This document shows positions 1-8,363 of a DNA stretch of 16,196 bases, piece after piece. The stretch is taken from NCBI GenBank assembly GCA_947460045.1, contig CANHGC010000007.1, positions 1 to 16,196 of the forward strand. The letters are read 5' to 3'. The notes beneath the pieces were generated by a model, which saw only the letters and a program-made list of their open reading frames with translations, was not told where the DNA came from and did no database searches. Numbering within the stretch: position 1 is the stretch's first letter; every line of letters begins with the position of its first letter. This stretch comes from Bacteroidota bacterium. Lineage in GTDB: Bacteria > Bacteroidota > Bacteroidia > NS11-12g > UBA955. Both the position numbers and the translations under genes were made by a program.

Positions 1-1366
1 GACTTGTGAATGGGTGGTGCATGGCATGCCATCTACCACTTTCTTCATCGTGCTCCAACAAAGGAAAATCCAATACCCACAATGGTTTATAATTGAAAGG
101 ATCCCTCAATCCCAATTCCGAACCCATCAACAAACGCAACTCGTTCAATTGCTTCCGGGTTTTTTGCAAATCACCCGCCAACAACAAAATCAAATCACCC
201 GCCTCAGCGCCAAACGCCTCTTTCCAAGCTGCCAAAGCCTCCGCATCATAGAATTTATCAACCGAACTCTTGGCACTGCCATCCGCCTCAATCCTACACC
301 AAACCAAACTCTTTGCACCTATTTGCGGACGCTTAACAAAATCTGTTAAACCATCCAACTGCTTACGCGTATAACTCCCAGCGCCCTTGGCACAAATGCC
401 AATCACAGAATCCACAGAATCAAACACCACAAAATCTTTACCGCTGATCAAATCCACCTCAGTCTCCGGCGATTTCAATTCCACAAATTGCATATCGAAA
501 CGAATGTCCGGCTTATCACACCCATATAATCGCATCGCATCAGCATATGTCATCCTTGGAAATGCATCAAACTCCACGCCCTTAACCGCAGAAAACAAAT
601 GCTTCGCCAAACCTTCAAACATCTGCAGAATGTCTTCCCGCTCCACAAAACTCATTTCACAATCGATTTGGGTAAATTCTGGCTGACGGTCAGCACGCAA
701 ATCTTCGTCTCTGAAACATTTCACAATTTGAAAATATCGGTCAAACCCACTCACCATCAACAACTGTTTGAAGGTTTGAGGACTTTGTGGCAAAGCATAC
801 CACTGCCCAGGATTCATCCGCGATGGCACCACAAAATCGCGAGCACCTTCTGGCGTGCTTTTGATCAACACCGGCGTTTCCACCTCCAAAAACTGCTGAT
901 CACTCAAATAATTTCGAATTTTCTGTGCCAAATGATGCCTCAACTCCAAATTGGCCCTCACAGGATCCCTGCGCAAATCCAAATATCTGTATTGCATCCG
1001 AATATCATCCCCACCGTCGGTATCATTCTCTATAGTAAACGGTGGCGTTTTCGCTTGATTCAAAACAACCAAAGAAGCTACAACCAATTCAATGTCGCCC
1101 GTTGCCATTCCCGCATTCTTTGACTCCCTTTCGGCCACGCTGCCCGTCACTTGAATCACAAACTCCCTTCCCAACTCACCCGCTTTTGCCAGCATCTCAG
1201 CACTGTAAGCCTCGTTGAACGAAAGCTGAGTCATTCCATAGCGATCGCGCAAATCAATGAAGGCCATGGAACCCATCAAACGAACTTTGGCTACCCAGCC
1301 AGATAAGGTAACAGTACTGCCAACATGCGACAAGCGCAATTCTCCACAAGTGTGCGAACGAAACAT
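1..1366 (-). CDS. aspS: Aspartyl-tRNA synthetase, 3'-truncated by window edge
   Basis: Class II aminoacyl-tRNA synthetase that charges tRNA-Asp with aspartate in the cytoplasm. I translated 455 codons from the ATG at 1366 to the window edge without a stop, so the C-terminal part of the catalytic domain (bacterial AspRS is usually about 580-600 aa) lies outside. The N-terminus [11 protein letters not shown] and the segment [19 protein letters not shown] are the typical start and anticodon-binding OB fold (about residues 1-105). Class II motif 2 is seen as [18 protein letters not shown] (218-235). A region fitting the bacterial GAD insertion follows. The last visible residues, HAMHHPFTS, match the conserved HHPFT motif. 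The residue at the OB-fold discrimination position is Met31 rather than the His typical of non-discriminating AspRS. The start is fixed by the conserved N-terminus. A -7 element ends 5 nt upstream. thiL lies upstream on the same strand. Confidence 0.95.
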   Translation of the reverse strand, partial: MFRSHTCGELRLSHVGSTVTLSGWVAKVRLMGSMAFIDLRDRYGMTQLSFNEAYSAEMLAKAGELGREFVIQVTGSVAERESKNAGMATGDIELVVASLVVLNQAKTPPFTIENDTDGGDDIRMQYRYLDLRRDPVRANLELRHHLAQKIRNYLSDQQFLEVETPVLIKSTPEGARDFVVPSRMNPGQWYALPQSPQTFKQLLMVSGFDRYFQIVKCFRDEDLRADRQPEFTQIDCEMSFVEREDILQMFEGLAKHLFSAVKGVEFDAFPRMTYADAMRLYGCDKPDIRFDMQFVELKSPETEVDLISGKDFVVFDSVDSVIGICAKGAGSYTRKQLDGLTDFVKRPQIGAKSLVWCRIEADGSAKSSVDKFYDAEALAAWKEAFGAEAGDLILLLAGDLQKTRKQLNELRLLMGSELGLRDPFNYKPLWVLDFPLLEHDEESGRWHAMHHPFTS

Positions 1367-1371
1367 ATCCG

Positions 1372-1379
1372 CAAAAATA
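1372..1379 (-). promoter_or_regulatory. Bacteroidota -7 promoter element of aspS
   Basis: On the minus strand this reads TATTTTTG, an exact match to the Bacteroidota sigma-A -7 consensus TAnnTTTG. Only 5 nt (CGGAT) separate it from the aspS ATG, so transcription should start at or next to the start codon. No clear -33 TTG was found at the right distance. Confidence 0.6.
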
Positions 1380-1400
1380 CAACCTCAAACACGAAATCCC

Positions 1401-1417
1401 TTGGCGAAAAACGCCAA
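1401..1417 (-). terminator. Weak hairpin after thiL
   Basis: A perfect 6-bp inverted repeat, TTGGCG/CGCCAA with a 5-nt loop, starts 6 nt after the thiL stop codon and precedes the aspS promoter. On the thiL-coding strand the T run is in the loop and no T tract follows the stem, so it could be a weak terminator, an mRNA 3'-end stabiliser, or nothing. Confidence 0.3.
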
Positions 1418-1422
1418 ACACT

Positions 1423-2466
1423 TTATTCTTTTTGCGATTCTGGCCAACCTTGGGCCTTGATTTCGAATTGATTGCCAGATTTGGTGAGCAACATGTTCTT
1501 CGATGTTACATCGGTGGCATAGCCAATCACAGTAAAATCAGGCATCGTCTTAATTTTCTCGTAATCGCTCTGTGCCACAGTGAACAGCAATTCATAATCC
1601 TCACCCCCGTTCAACGCCACAATGCTCGGATTCAAATCAAACGACAACGCCGTATCGATGGTTTGGGGATCGATGGGCAATTTCTCCTCATACACGTGAA
1701 AACCCAACCCAGACGCCTTACCCATATGATACAATTCAGAAGCAACCCCATCGCTCACATCCATCAAACTACTGGGCTTCACATCCAACATTTTCAATAA
1801 CTCAATCACATCTTTCCTAGCCTCCGCTTTCAATTGTCTTCCCACGATGTAATCATACTGTTCCAAATCAGGCTGCATATTGGGCACCTCCATGAAAACA
1901 CGCTTTTCTCTTTCCAAAATTTGCAACCCCATGTACGCACCCCCCAAATCGCCACTCACTACCAACAAATCCCCCGCTTGAGCACCGCCTCTATATACAA
2001 TCCTGTCTTTGTCAACCCTTCCCAATGCAGTTACAGAAATCACCAAGCCATTTCTCGATGTAGTGGTATCTCCACCCACCAAATCCACACCCAATTGTTC
2101 ACAGGCAATTTGCATACCCGCGTACAACTCCTCCACCGCCTCCAAAGAAAAACGATTGCTCAATCCGATACCCACCAACACCTGCTCCGCCATGCCGTTC
2201 ATGGCATAAATATCGCTTACCGCCACCGTGATGGCCTTGTATCCCAAATGCTTCAAAGGGTGAAAACTCAAATCGAAATGAACCCCCTCCATCAACAAAT
2301 CGGTAGAAATTAAGCCATAGTGATCGCCATGGTCAATCACCGCAGCATCGTCGCCAATGCCCTTCACGGTTTTGCCATTGTGAATTTCAAAATGCTGAGC
2401 CAAATGTTGAATGAGGCCAAATTCGCCCATTGCATTGATTTCGGTACGGTCGGAATTATCGAACAT
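1423..2466 (-). CDS. thiL: Thiamine-monophosphate kinase
   Basis: ThiL phosphorylates thiamine monophosphate with ATP to give thiamine diphosphate, the last step of the cofactor pathway. At 347 aa it is full length for the family. The PurM/ThiL-fold motifs appear in order: GIGDDAAVI (about 37-45, metal/ATP binding), STDLLMEGVHF (54-64), VSDIYAMNG (83-91), LVGGDTTTS (129-137), SLMDVSDGVASEL (233-245) and GGEDYELLF (287-295). The Asp clusters that bind Mg2+ are intact. The start MFDNSDRTEINAMGEFGLI suits the family, and a -7 promoter element sits 4 nt upstream, so the gene probably has its own promoter although the upstream aldehyde dehydrogenase is only 35 bp away. No other thiamine genes are in the window. 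Confidence 0.95.
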   Translation of the reverse strand: MFDNSDRTEINAMGEFGLIQHLAQHFEIHNGKTVKGIGDDAAVIDHGDHYGLISTDLLMEGVHFDLSFHPLKHLGYKAITVAVSDIYAMNGMAEQVLVGIGLSNRFSLEAVEELYAGMQIACEQLGVDLVGGDTTTSRNGLVISVTALGRVDKDRIVYRGGAQAGDLLVVSGDLGGAYMGLQILEREKRVFMEVPNMQPDLEQYDYIVGRQLKAEARKDVIELLKMLDVKPSSLMDVSDGVASELYHMGKASGLGFHVYEEKLPIDPQTIDTALSFDLNPSIVALNGGEDYELLFTVAQSDYEKIKTMPDFTVIGYATDVTSKNMLLTKSGNQFEIKAQGWPESQKE

Positions 2467-2470
2467 TCCG

Positions 2471-2498
2471 CAAAGATACAGAACATCGAATCATTCAA
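2471..2498 (-). promoter_or_regulatory. Promoter of thiL (TTG / TATCTTTG)
   Basis: On the minus strand, TTG (2496-2498, part of TTTG) is followed after 17 nt by TATCTTTG (2471-2478), matching the Bacteroidota -33/-7 arrangement with a slightly short spacer. The -7 element ends 4 nt before the thiL ATG, again predicting an almost leaderless mRNA. Confidence 0.6.
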
Positions 2499-2501
2499 AT
2501 G

Positions 2502-3935
2502 CTACAAAGCAATACACACATTCTTCACCTCGGTGAAAAATTTCATCGCTTCCCAGCCACCCTCTCTGCCCACACCACTGCCCTTCACGCCGCCAAAAGG
2601 GGTACGCAAATCACGCAACAACCAGCAGTTGATCCAAACAATCCCCATCTGCAATTGAGCCGCCACCCTGTGAGCACGCGTCAAATCCTGCGTCCAAACC
2701 GTAGCCGCCAAACCATATTCCGTGGCATTCGCCATCGCCAACACCTCCTCCACCGTATCAAATGGGGTGATGGTAATTACCGGACCAAAAATCTCTTCCA
2801 TGTTACAGCGCGCATCCCAATTCAAACCTTCCAAAATGGTGGGCGCAATGAAATAGCCTCCCTCAAAACCTTCCGGATGCAAAGCGCCACCGCCACACAA
2901 CACCTGCGCCCCTTCCGCCTTCGCCAACTCAATATATCCCAAAACCTTTTCGTAGTGAGGTTTCGATACGATGGCACCCACGCGCGTTTCCGCATGCAAT
3001 GGATCCCCAACCTTCATGGCCTTCACCGCTTCCACCAAAGCCGATTTCACCTGATCATAAACCGCCCTTTGCACAAATACCCGACTGCCACACAAACAAA
3101 TCTCCCCCTGATTCATGAAAGAACTGTTCACCGTGGTTTTCACCGCCTTGTCCAAATCCGCATCCGCAAAAATGATGTTGGGGTTCTTCCCGCCCAATTC
3201 CAAACTCACCTTCTTAAACATCGGACCAGCCACCCCCACAATGTGTTTCCCAGTAACCGTGCCACCCGTAAACGATATCGCCTTGATATTTGGGTGCTCC
3301 ACAATCGCCTGACCCACCTTGCCACCCAAGCCCTGAACAATGTTCAAGACCCCCTTTGGCAAACCCGCCGCATTGCAAATTTCTCCCAACATCGCCGCCG
3401 TAACAGGCGTAAACTCACTGGGCTTGGCCACAACACAATTCCCTGCTGCCAACGCCGGAGCGATTTTCCAACTGAACAAATACAACGGCAAATTCCATGG
3501 ACTGATGCAACCCACCACACCCAAAGGCGTGCGCAAAGTGTAATTGATGGCCTTGTCTTCCATGGCATGACTCTCACTCGAAAATTGCATCGCAGCGGTA
3601 GCGAAAAATCTAAAATTCTGTGCCGCCCGAATCATCTCGTTCTTCGCCAACCACAAGGGCTTTCCTTGATCGTTGCTCTCGGCCAATGCCAACGCATCCC
3701 GCAATCCATCAATCCCCTCAGCAATGGCATTCAATATCTTAAAACGCTCTTCCGCCGGCGTCACACTCCAACTTGGAAAAGCCGTTGCAGCAGCCTCATA
3801 AGCCATCGCAACATCCGCAGCATCCGAATCTGGAATCTGTCCGTATACCGCACCAGTGGCTGGGTTCACATTATCAAGCACCCCACCCGCTTGCGCCGCA
3901 CGCATCTCTCCATCGATATAATTTAACACGTTCAT
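2502..3935 (-). CDS. Aldehyde dehydrogenase, 2-(amino/hydroxy)muconate-semialdehyde dehydrogenase-like
   Basis: NAD(P)+-dependent oxidation of an aldehyde to the acid. At 477 aa it is full length for the ALDH superfamily. Catalytic features are all present: Asn148 in SPWNLPLYLFSWK, Lys171 in VVAKPSEFTP, the SFTGGTVTGK cofactor loop (221-230), Glu246 in SLELGGKNPNI, the nucleophile Cys280 in NQGEICLCGSR, and EEIFGPV (380-386). The C-terminal WINCWLLRDLRTPFGGVKGSG and GREGG segments recall the ALDH8 / 2-aminomuconate or 2-hydroxymuconate semialdehyde dehydrogenase branch (kynurenine or catechol meta-cleavage pathways). That substrate assignment is an inference from memory of the family. No other genes of those pathways are adjacent. 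The start codon overlaps the stop of the upstream lipoprotein gene by ATGA, so translation is probably coupled. Confidence 0.9.
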   Translation of the reverse strand: MNVLNYIDGEMRAAQAGGVLDNVNPATGAVYGQIPDSDAADVAMAYEAAATAFPSWSVTPAEERFKILNAIAEGIDGLRDALALAESNDQGKPLWLAKNEMIRAAQNFRFFATAAMQFSSESHAMEDKAINYTLRTPLGVVGCISPWNLPLYLFSWKIAPALAAGNCVVAKPSEFTPVTAAMLGEICNAAGLPKGVLNIVQGLGGKVGQAIVEHPNIKAISFTGGTVTGKHIVGVAGPMFKKVSLELGGKNPNIIFADADLDKAVKTTVNSSFMNQGEICLCGSRVFVQRAVYDQVKSALVEAVKAMKVGDPLHAETRVGAIVSKPHYEKVLGYIELAKAEGAQVLCGGGALHPEGFEGGYFIAPTILEGLNWDARCNMEEIFGPVITITPFDTVEEVLAMANATEYGLAATVWTQDLTRAHRVAAQLQMGIVWINCWLLRDLRTPFGGVKGSGVGREGGWEAMKFFTEVKNVCIAL

Positions 3936-4516
3936 TCTCCGTTGATTAAAAATTCTTTATTATTGATTTCTGAGAAAATCTCATAGGCTCGGGGCGATGC
4001 CCAAACGGCATTTTCACTCACCCTCACACCATATCCCTTGCGCGGCTGAAACGATACCCGCAAATCCCGATCCATATACCAACTGCGCTGTTTGATATCC
4101 CATTGCATCAAATCGATCTTCCCTTTGCGATACGTCACCATCAACTCCTGCAACTCGGCCAGCGTATCCTGCGCATTGTAACGAACAATCATCAAACTGC
4201 CCGCAGAATCTACGGTTTCATCGTACGTGTGCTTTTTGCGATACTCACTCACCGACCAGCTCCGAATCATCTCCAACTCATTCGACCATTCAACACTATC
4301 AAGCGTTTCAGTGCTTACATCCTCGCCCGAGGTAACCGTTTTTCTCATGCCCGGTTGGATTTTCTGCAACCACATAATTTCATTTTGCGCAAATCGCACA
4401 AAAGAATCAGACTCCTTGGCCGCATCTACCCACTGGTCTTTGCCACACCCTGCCATCAATACGCAAAGCATCAACACAGCGCCACTTTCCCAATATCGCT
4501 TCATCGCAATCATCAT
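3932..4516 (-). CDS. Hypothetical lipoprotein
   Basis: 194 codons. I do not recognise a family. The N-terminus has a short charged stretch, a hydrophobic core (GAVLMLCVLMAG) and a lipobox LMAGC with Cys24, so it is probably a lipid-anchored envelope protein. The mature part is mixed alpha/beta in character, has many Trp and Tyr residues, and ends in ...NKEFLINGE. The first ATG at 4516 overlaps the gpmI stop (ATGA). An alternative start at 4504 (MKRYWESG) gives a more usual signal peptide. It is the middle member of a gpmI - lipoprotein - ALDH operon with overlapping junctions on both sides. The context therefore ties its expression to central carbon metabolism but does not tell its function. 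Confidence 0.8.
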   Translation of the reverse strand: MMIAMKRYWESGAVLMLCVLMAGCGKDQWVDAAKESDSFVRFAQNEIMWLQKIQPGMRKTVTSGEDVSTETLDSVEWSNELEMIRSWSVSEYRKKHTYDETVDSAGSLMIVRYNAQDTLAELQELMVTYRKGKIDLMQWDIKQRSWYMDRDLRVSFQPRKGYGVRVSENAVWASPRAYEIFSEINNKEFLINGE

Positions 4517-6027
4517 AAAATCAAAGATTTACCCGTCATTTCCAAAGGCTGAACCAACCCCATTATTTCCAAAATCGTGGGCGCCACATCAGCCAAAATA
4601 CCATTGCGCAAATCCTGCTCACGCTCTTGGGTGACCCACCAAACAGGCACCGGATTCGTGGTATGCGCCGTATTGGGCGACCCGTCTTCATTCACTGCAA
4701 AATCCGCGTTCCCATGATCGGCAATCACCAAAAACTCATACCCCAATTCCTCGCCTACCTCTACCAATCGCTGCAAACAGGTATCCACCGTTTGAACCGC
4801 TTGAATGATTGATTCGTAAACACCCGTATGTCCAACCATGTCTGCATTCGCATAATTCAAACACACAAAATCGTATTGCTCCTGTTGCATCTTGGCGATG
4901 GCGCGCTCAGTGAGTTCATTGGCACTCATCTCAGGCTGCAAATCATAGGTTGCCACTTTGGGAGAACTCGCCATCAATCGGTCCTCACCCTCAAAGGTCA
5001 CCTCTCTACCCCCCGAAAAGAAAAACGTAACATGCGGATATTTTTCCGTTTCCGCAGCCCTCAACTGCGTTTTGCCCGCCATCGAAATCACCTCGCCCAA
5101 AGTCTGCTGCAAATTGTCGTTCTCAAACAACACACCCGCAATCTTATATTTCGCATCGTACTGGGTAAGCGTGTAATAACTCAACTTCAATTTTTTCATG
5201 CCTTGCGACGAAAAATCCTCTTGGGTTAAGGCGCGAGAAATCTGCCTGCCGCGATCCGTCCTGAAATTGGCATTCAAAACCACATCGCCCTCGGCCACCA
5301 AACCCTCATCACCTTGCAAGCAGCGAAGCGCCACCATAAACTCATCCGTTACACCGGCTTCATATTCTTTTTCTATCGCAGCGATGGGGTCAAGGGCTTG
5401 TTTTCCTGTGCCCGATACCAATAAATCATAGCAAACCTTTACCCGTTCCCAGCGCTCATCACGGTCCATGGCAAAATATCGACCCACAATTGTACTCAAC
5501 TTGGCAGCAGTCCCATCAATGGCCAACAACAAATCCTTCACATAGCCTATCCCCGATTTGGGGTCTGTATCCCTGCCATCTAAAAATGCGTGGACGTATA
5601 CTTTTTTCAATCCGTAATCCGTTGCGATTTTACACAACTTTTTGATGTGTTCGATGTGTGCATGCACCCCGCCATCGCTCAGCAAACCCATGATGTGAAA
5701 CGGTTTATCGTTTTGCTTGGCCTGTTCCATTGCCGACAACAAAACCGCATTCTCCGCCACCGCACCATCCTCAAAAGCTTTGTTAATTTTGGCCAACATC
5801 TGCCAAACGATTCTGCCCGCGCCTATGTTCATATGCCCCACCTCTGAATTGCCCATTTGTCCTGCCGGCAATCCCACATTTTCACCATCGGTGCGAAGGG
5901 TTGCATGAGGATAACGCGCAAACAACGAATCCGTAAAAGGCGTAATCGCCTGATTGATTGCGTCTGAGTGAGATCCATTGCCCAATCCCCAACCGTCCAA
6001 AATCACCAATGCCACTTTTTTAACCAT
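4513..6027 (-). CDS. gpmI: 2,3-bisphosphoglycerate-independent phosphoglycerate mutase
   Basis: Interconverts 3-phosphoglycerate and 2-phosphoglycerate in glycolysis and gluconeogenesis through a phosphoserine intermediate and two Mn2+ ions. I place the start at 6027, giving 504 aa, the usual family length, because MVKKVALVILDGWGLG is the canonical N-terminus. The open frame extends to 6117, but that would add 30 atypical residues and run through the promoter. Visible motifs are metal ligand Asp11 in DGWG, the phosphorylated Ser61 in GQMGNSEVGHMNIGAGR, HAHIEHI, HAFLDGRDTDP, RYFAMDRDERW, and the C-terminal VIADHGNAD and HTTNPVPVW metal-binding segments. It is the first gene of an operon with the lipoprotein and ALDH genes. 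It diverges from the SPOR gene across 56 bp carrying back-to-back promoters. Confidence 0.97.
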   Translation of the reverse strand: MVKKVALVILDGWGLGNGSHSDAINQAITPFTDSLFARYPHATLRTDGENVGLPAGQMGNSEVGHMNIGAGRIVWQMLAKINKAFEDGAVAENAVLLSAMEQAKQNDKPFHIMGLLSDGGVHAHIEHIKKLCKIATDYGLKKVYVHAFLDGRDTDPKSGIGYVKDLLLAIDGTAAKLSTIVGRYFAMDRDERWERVKVCYDLLVSGTGKQALDPIAAIEKEYEAGVTDEFMVALRCLQGDEGLVAEGDVVLNANFRTDRGRQISRALTQEDFSSQGMKKLKLSYYTLTQYDAKYKIAGVLFENDNLQQTLGEVISMAGKTQLRAAETEKYPHVTFFFSGGREVTFEGEDRLMASSPKVATYDLQPEMSANELTERAIAKMQQEQYDFVCLNYANADMVGHTGVYESIIQAVQTVDTCLQRLVEVGEELGYEFLVIADHGNADFAVNEDGSPNTAHTTNPVPVWWVTQEREQDLRNGILADVAPTILEIMGLVQPLEMTGKSLIL

Positions 6028-6031
6028 AGCA

Positions 6032-6039
6032 CAAAGGTA
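6032..6039 (-). promoter_or_regulatory. -7 promoter element of gpmI
   Basis: TACCTTTG on the minus strand matches TAnnTTTG exactly and ends 4 nt (TGCT) before the gpmI ATG. It also argues against the longer upstream start, which would put the promoter inside the coding region. Confidence 0.6.
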
Positions 6040-6071
6040 CAACACCCTATAATTGTATGAAGTAAATTCAC

Positions 6072-6079
6072 GATATTTG
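6072..6079 (+). promoter_or_regulatory. Probable -7 element of the SPOR gene operon
   Basis: GATATTTG differs from TAnnTTTG at the first position only and lies 4 nt before the ATG, the same geometry as the other genes here. A TTG occurs 16 nt upstream of it, somewhat too close for an ideal -33 element. Confidence 0.4.
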
Positions 6080-6083
6080 TGGG

Positions 6084-6521
6084 ATGAAAATCCACTTTTC
6101 CGCATCCCTATGGTCAAAACAGGTGTGGCTGTGCCTATTCCTCCTGGCAGGATTGGCCCCGCAAGCCTCGGCCCAAGTGGTGTACGATGTGGAAACGCCG
6201 GTTGAATCGCTCGAAAAGAATCGCATCGAAAAGAGCAAATCAGCCGATAAAAAAATCATGGGATATCGCATTTTCGTGGGCTTTTCTGCCAAACGAGTGG
6301 ATGCCACAGAAATCCTTAACAAAGCCGAAGAGAGATTCTCTGAAACACACGGCGCCATACTCATTTACGACGAGCCCAATTTCAAAGTATACGTTGGCAC
6401 TTTTGCCACCGCAGCAGAAGCAGATGCCGCCCTGGCCGATGTGAAAAAAGAATTCCCAAACGCCCGCAAGCTGCGCATGCAAATCCCAAACCCTGCCTAC
6501 AAAGACAGCCCGTCTAACTGA
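6084..6521 (+). CDS. Secreted SPOR-domain protein
   Basis: 145 aa. Residues 1-30 form a Sec signal peptide (hydrophobic core WLCLFLLAGLA, cleavage site ASA|QV), so the protein is exported to the envelope. Residues about 57-134 fit a SPOR domain. Two related half-repeats are visible, GYRIFVGFSA and FKVYVGTFATAAEADAAL, followed by KKEFPNARKLRMQI, the usual strand-helix pattern. SPOR domains bind denuded septal peptidoglycan glycans, so a cell-wall or division role is plausible but inferred. The Fur-family gene follows after 9 bp on the same strand, so the two are almost certainly cotranscribed. Small SPOR proteins of this type are common in Bacteroidota. Confidence 0.8.
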   Translation: MKIHFSASLWSKQVWLCLFLLAGLAPQASAQVVYDVETPVESLEKNRIEKSKSADKKIMGYRIFVGFSAKRVDATEILNKAEERFSETHGAILIYDEPNFKVYVGTFATAAEADAALADVKKEFPNARKLRMQIPNPAYKDSPSN

Positions 6522-6530
6522 TTCATCGCC

Positions 6531-7037
6531 ATGCCTGCTTCCATCAAAAAAGACCCCCAAGTTGAAAAAACCAAACAACAGGTTAGGGAGCTTTTTACAA
6601 CCTATTTGGAACAGAATCAACAGCGAAAAACCCCCGAGAGATATGCCATTTTGGACGAAATCTATTCCTCCAAAGCCCATTTTGATGTAGATGAACTTTT
6701 CGTCAAAATGAAATCCAGGAACTACCACGTGAGCCGAGCAACCGTATACAACACCCTCGATTTATTGGTAGAATCTGGCCTGGTAAAACGCCACCAATTC
6801 GGGCAAAATACCTCTCATTACGAACAAGCTTTTGGATACAAACAACACGACCACCTGATTTGCAATCATTGCAAAAAAGTATTTGAGTTTTGTGATCCGC
6901 GCGTACAACAAATCACTAGCACCATGGGCCAACTGCTGAAATTCGAAGTCAGCAGCCATTCCCTCCACCTGTATGGCAACCCCTCCACCAACGATTTGGG
7001 AGAATGCATACAATGTGGCAAAGACACCAATAAATAA
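6531..7037 (+). CDS. Fur-family transcriptional regulator
   Basis: 168 aa metal-dependent DNA-binding repressor. The N-terminal winged helix spans about 15-92, with the recognition region HVSRATVYNTLDLLVESGLV (66-85) and the Fur-type lead-in KTPERYAILDEIYSSKAHFDVDEL. The dimerisation/metal domain carries the HDHLIC segment (106-111) and two CxxC pairs, Cys111/Cys114 and Cys159/Cys162, which form the structural zinc site of Fur, PerR and Zur proteins. His50, His96, His106, His108, His143 and His146 are candidate regulatory-metal ligands. I cannot decide between Fur, Zur and PerR by eye, so no symbol is given. It has a roughly 20-residue Lys/Gln-rich N-terminal extension. It lies 9 bp after the SPOR gene and 29 bp before purA, with no promoter seen in either gap. 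Confidence 0.92.
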   Translation: MPASIKKDPQVEKTKQQVRELFTTYLEQNQQRKTPERYAILDEIYSSKAHFDVDELFVKMKSRNYHVSRATVYNTLDLLVESGLVKRHQFGQNTSHYEQAFGYKQHDHLICNHCKKVFEFCDPRVQQITSTMGQLLKFEVSSHSLHLYGNPSTNDLGECIQCGKDTNK

Positions 7038-7066
7038 ACTTTCTAAAACGATACAAATTCATTTCA

Positions 7067-8335
7067 ATGGTTGATGTAATATTAGGGCTCCAATGGGGCG
7101 ACGAAGGAAAAGGTAAAATTGCGGATTATCTCACCCCCAAATACAACGTGGTGGCTCGATTTCAAGGAGGACCAAACGCCGGTCACTCCCTGGATTTCGA
7201 AGGAAAAAAATTCGTACTAAACACCATCCCTTCTGGCATTTTTCGCAAAGAAACCATCAACCTCATTGGCAATGGCGTTGTGATCGATCCCGTTCGCTTG
7301 CGTGAAGAAATTGAACGCATCGTCAATGAATGCCCCGACTACAAAGACCGATTGCTCATTTCCCAGAAAGCGCACCTCATTTTACCAACCCATAGAATCC
7401 TTGACGCCGCCTCGGAAGCAGCCAAAGGAGACGCCAAAATTGGTAGCACCCTACGTGGCATCGGCCCAACTTACAAAGACAAAATTGGCCGCTCTGGCCT
7501 GCGTGTGGGCGACATTCTAGAAAGTGATTTCCCAGAAAAATATCGCGCCGCCGTTCAAGAGCACCTCAACATCATTCAATTCCTGGGATTCACAGATTTC
7601 AACCTCGCCGATGAAGAAACCAAATTCTTTAGCGCCATTGAATTCCTCAAAGGTCACCAACTCATCAACAGCGAATACTTCATCCATGATTGCATCAACA
7701 AAGGACAAAAAATCCTCGCCGAAGGCGCTCAAGGCAGTTTGCTCGATGTTGAATTTGGCACCTATCCATTCGTAACCAGCTCCAACACATTGGCAGGTGG
7801 CGTTTGCACAGGCTTGGGAGTTGCCCCTAAACACGTTGGAAAAGTATATGGCATTTTCAAAGCCTATAGCACCCGCGTAGGATCTGGCCCATTCCCAACC
7901 GAACTGAACGATGAAACTGGCGAATACCTCAGAATCAAAGGACATGAATTTGGTGCAACTACCGGACGTAAACGCAGAACCGGCTGGATCGATTTGGTAG
8001 CCCTCAAATACACCTGCATGCTCAACGGCGTAGACGAACTCATTATGATGAAAAGCGACGTCCTCAATGGCATGGATCAGATTGCCGCTTGCACAGCCTA
8101 CTCCATTCACGGTGAACGCAGCGAACAAGTCCCAAGCAACCTTTGCAACAGCAGCATCGAACCCATCCTAGAATGGTTCCCTGGCTGGGGCGAAGACCTT
8201 TCACACACGCAAGGTTTCGAAGCGATGGATGAACGATTCAGAAACTATGTTCACTTTGTAGAAAATTACCTCGGCACAAAAATCCGTGTAATTTCGTTGG
8301 GACCTGAGCGCGAAAGCACCCTCGTGAAAGATTAA
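7067..8335 (+). CDS. purA: Adenylosuccinate synthetase
   Basis: GTP-dependent ligation of IMP and aspartate to adenylosuccinate, the first committed step to AMP. At 422 aa it is full length. It begins MVDVILGLQWGDEGKGK, containing the GDEGKGK P-loop-like motif (11-17) with catalytic Asp12, and His40 in GGPNAGH is the second catalytic residue. Further family signatures are STLRGIGPTYKDKIGRSGLR, EGAQGSLLDVEFGTYPFVTSS, and the substrate loop TTGRKRRTGWID. It follows the Fur-family gene by 29 bp without a recognisable TAnnTTTG element, so cotranscription is likely. No Shine-Dalgarno sequence precedes the ATG, which is normal for this phylum. Confidence 0.97.
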   Translation: MVDVILGLQWGDEGKGKIADYLTPKYNVVARFQGGPNAGHSLDFEGKKFVLNTIPSGIFRKETINLIGNGVVIDPVRLREEIERIVNECPDYKDRLLISQKAHLILPTHRILDAASEAAKGDAKIGSTLRGIGPTYKDKIGRSGLRVGDILESDFPEKYRAAVQEHLNIIQFLGFTDFNLADEETKFFSAIEFLKGHQLINSEYFIHDCINKGQKILAEGAQGSLLDVEFGTYPFVTSSNTLAGGVCTGLGVAPKHVGKVYGIFKAYSTRVGSGPFPTELNDETGEYLRIKGHEFGATTGRKRRTGWIDLVALKYTCMLNGVDELIMMKSDVLNGMDQIAACTAYSIHGERSEQVPSNLCNSSIEPILEWFPGWGEDLSHTQGFEAMDERFRNYVHFVENYLGTKIRVISLGPERESTLVKD

Positions 8336-8363
8336 CAACCCTTGAACACGTTGCCATCGCCCT

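Noticed and set aside
2499..3926. 475-codon open frame on the plus strand opposite the aldehyde dehydrogenase
   Set aside because: It mirrors the ALDH gene, has a low-complexity His/Arg/Gln-rich translation with no domain, and the ALDH frame has all catalytic motifs.
6028..6117. Upstream in-frame extension of gpmI by 30 codons
   Set aside because: The canonical GpmI N-terminus begins at 6027, and the extension would cover the TAnnTTTG promoter and overlap the divergent SPOR gene.
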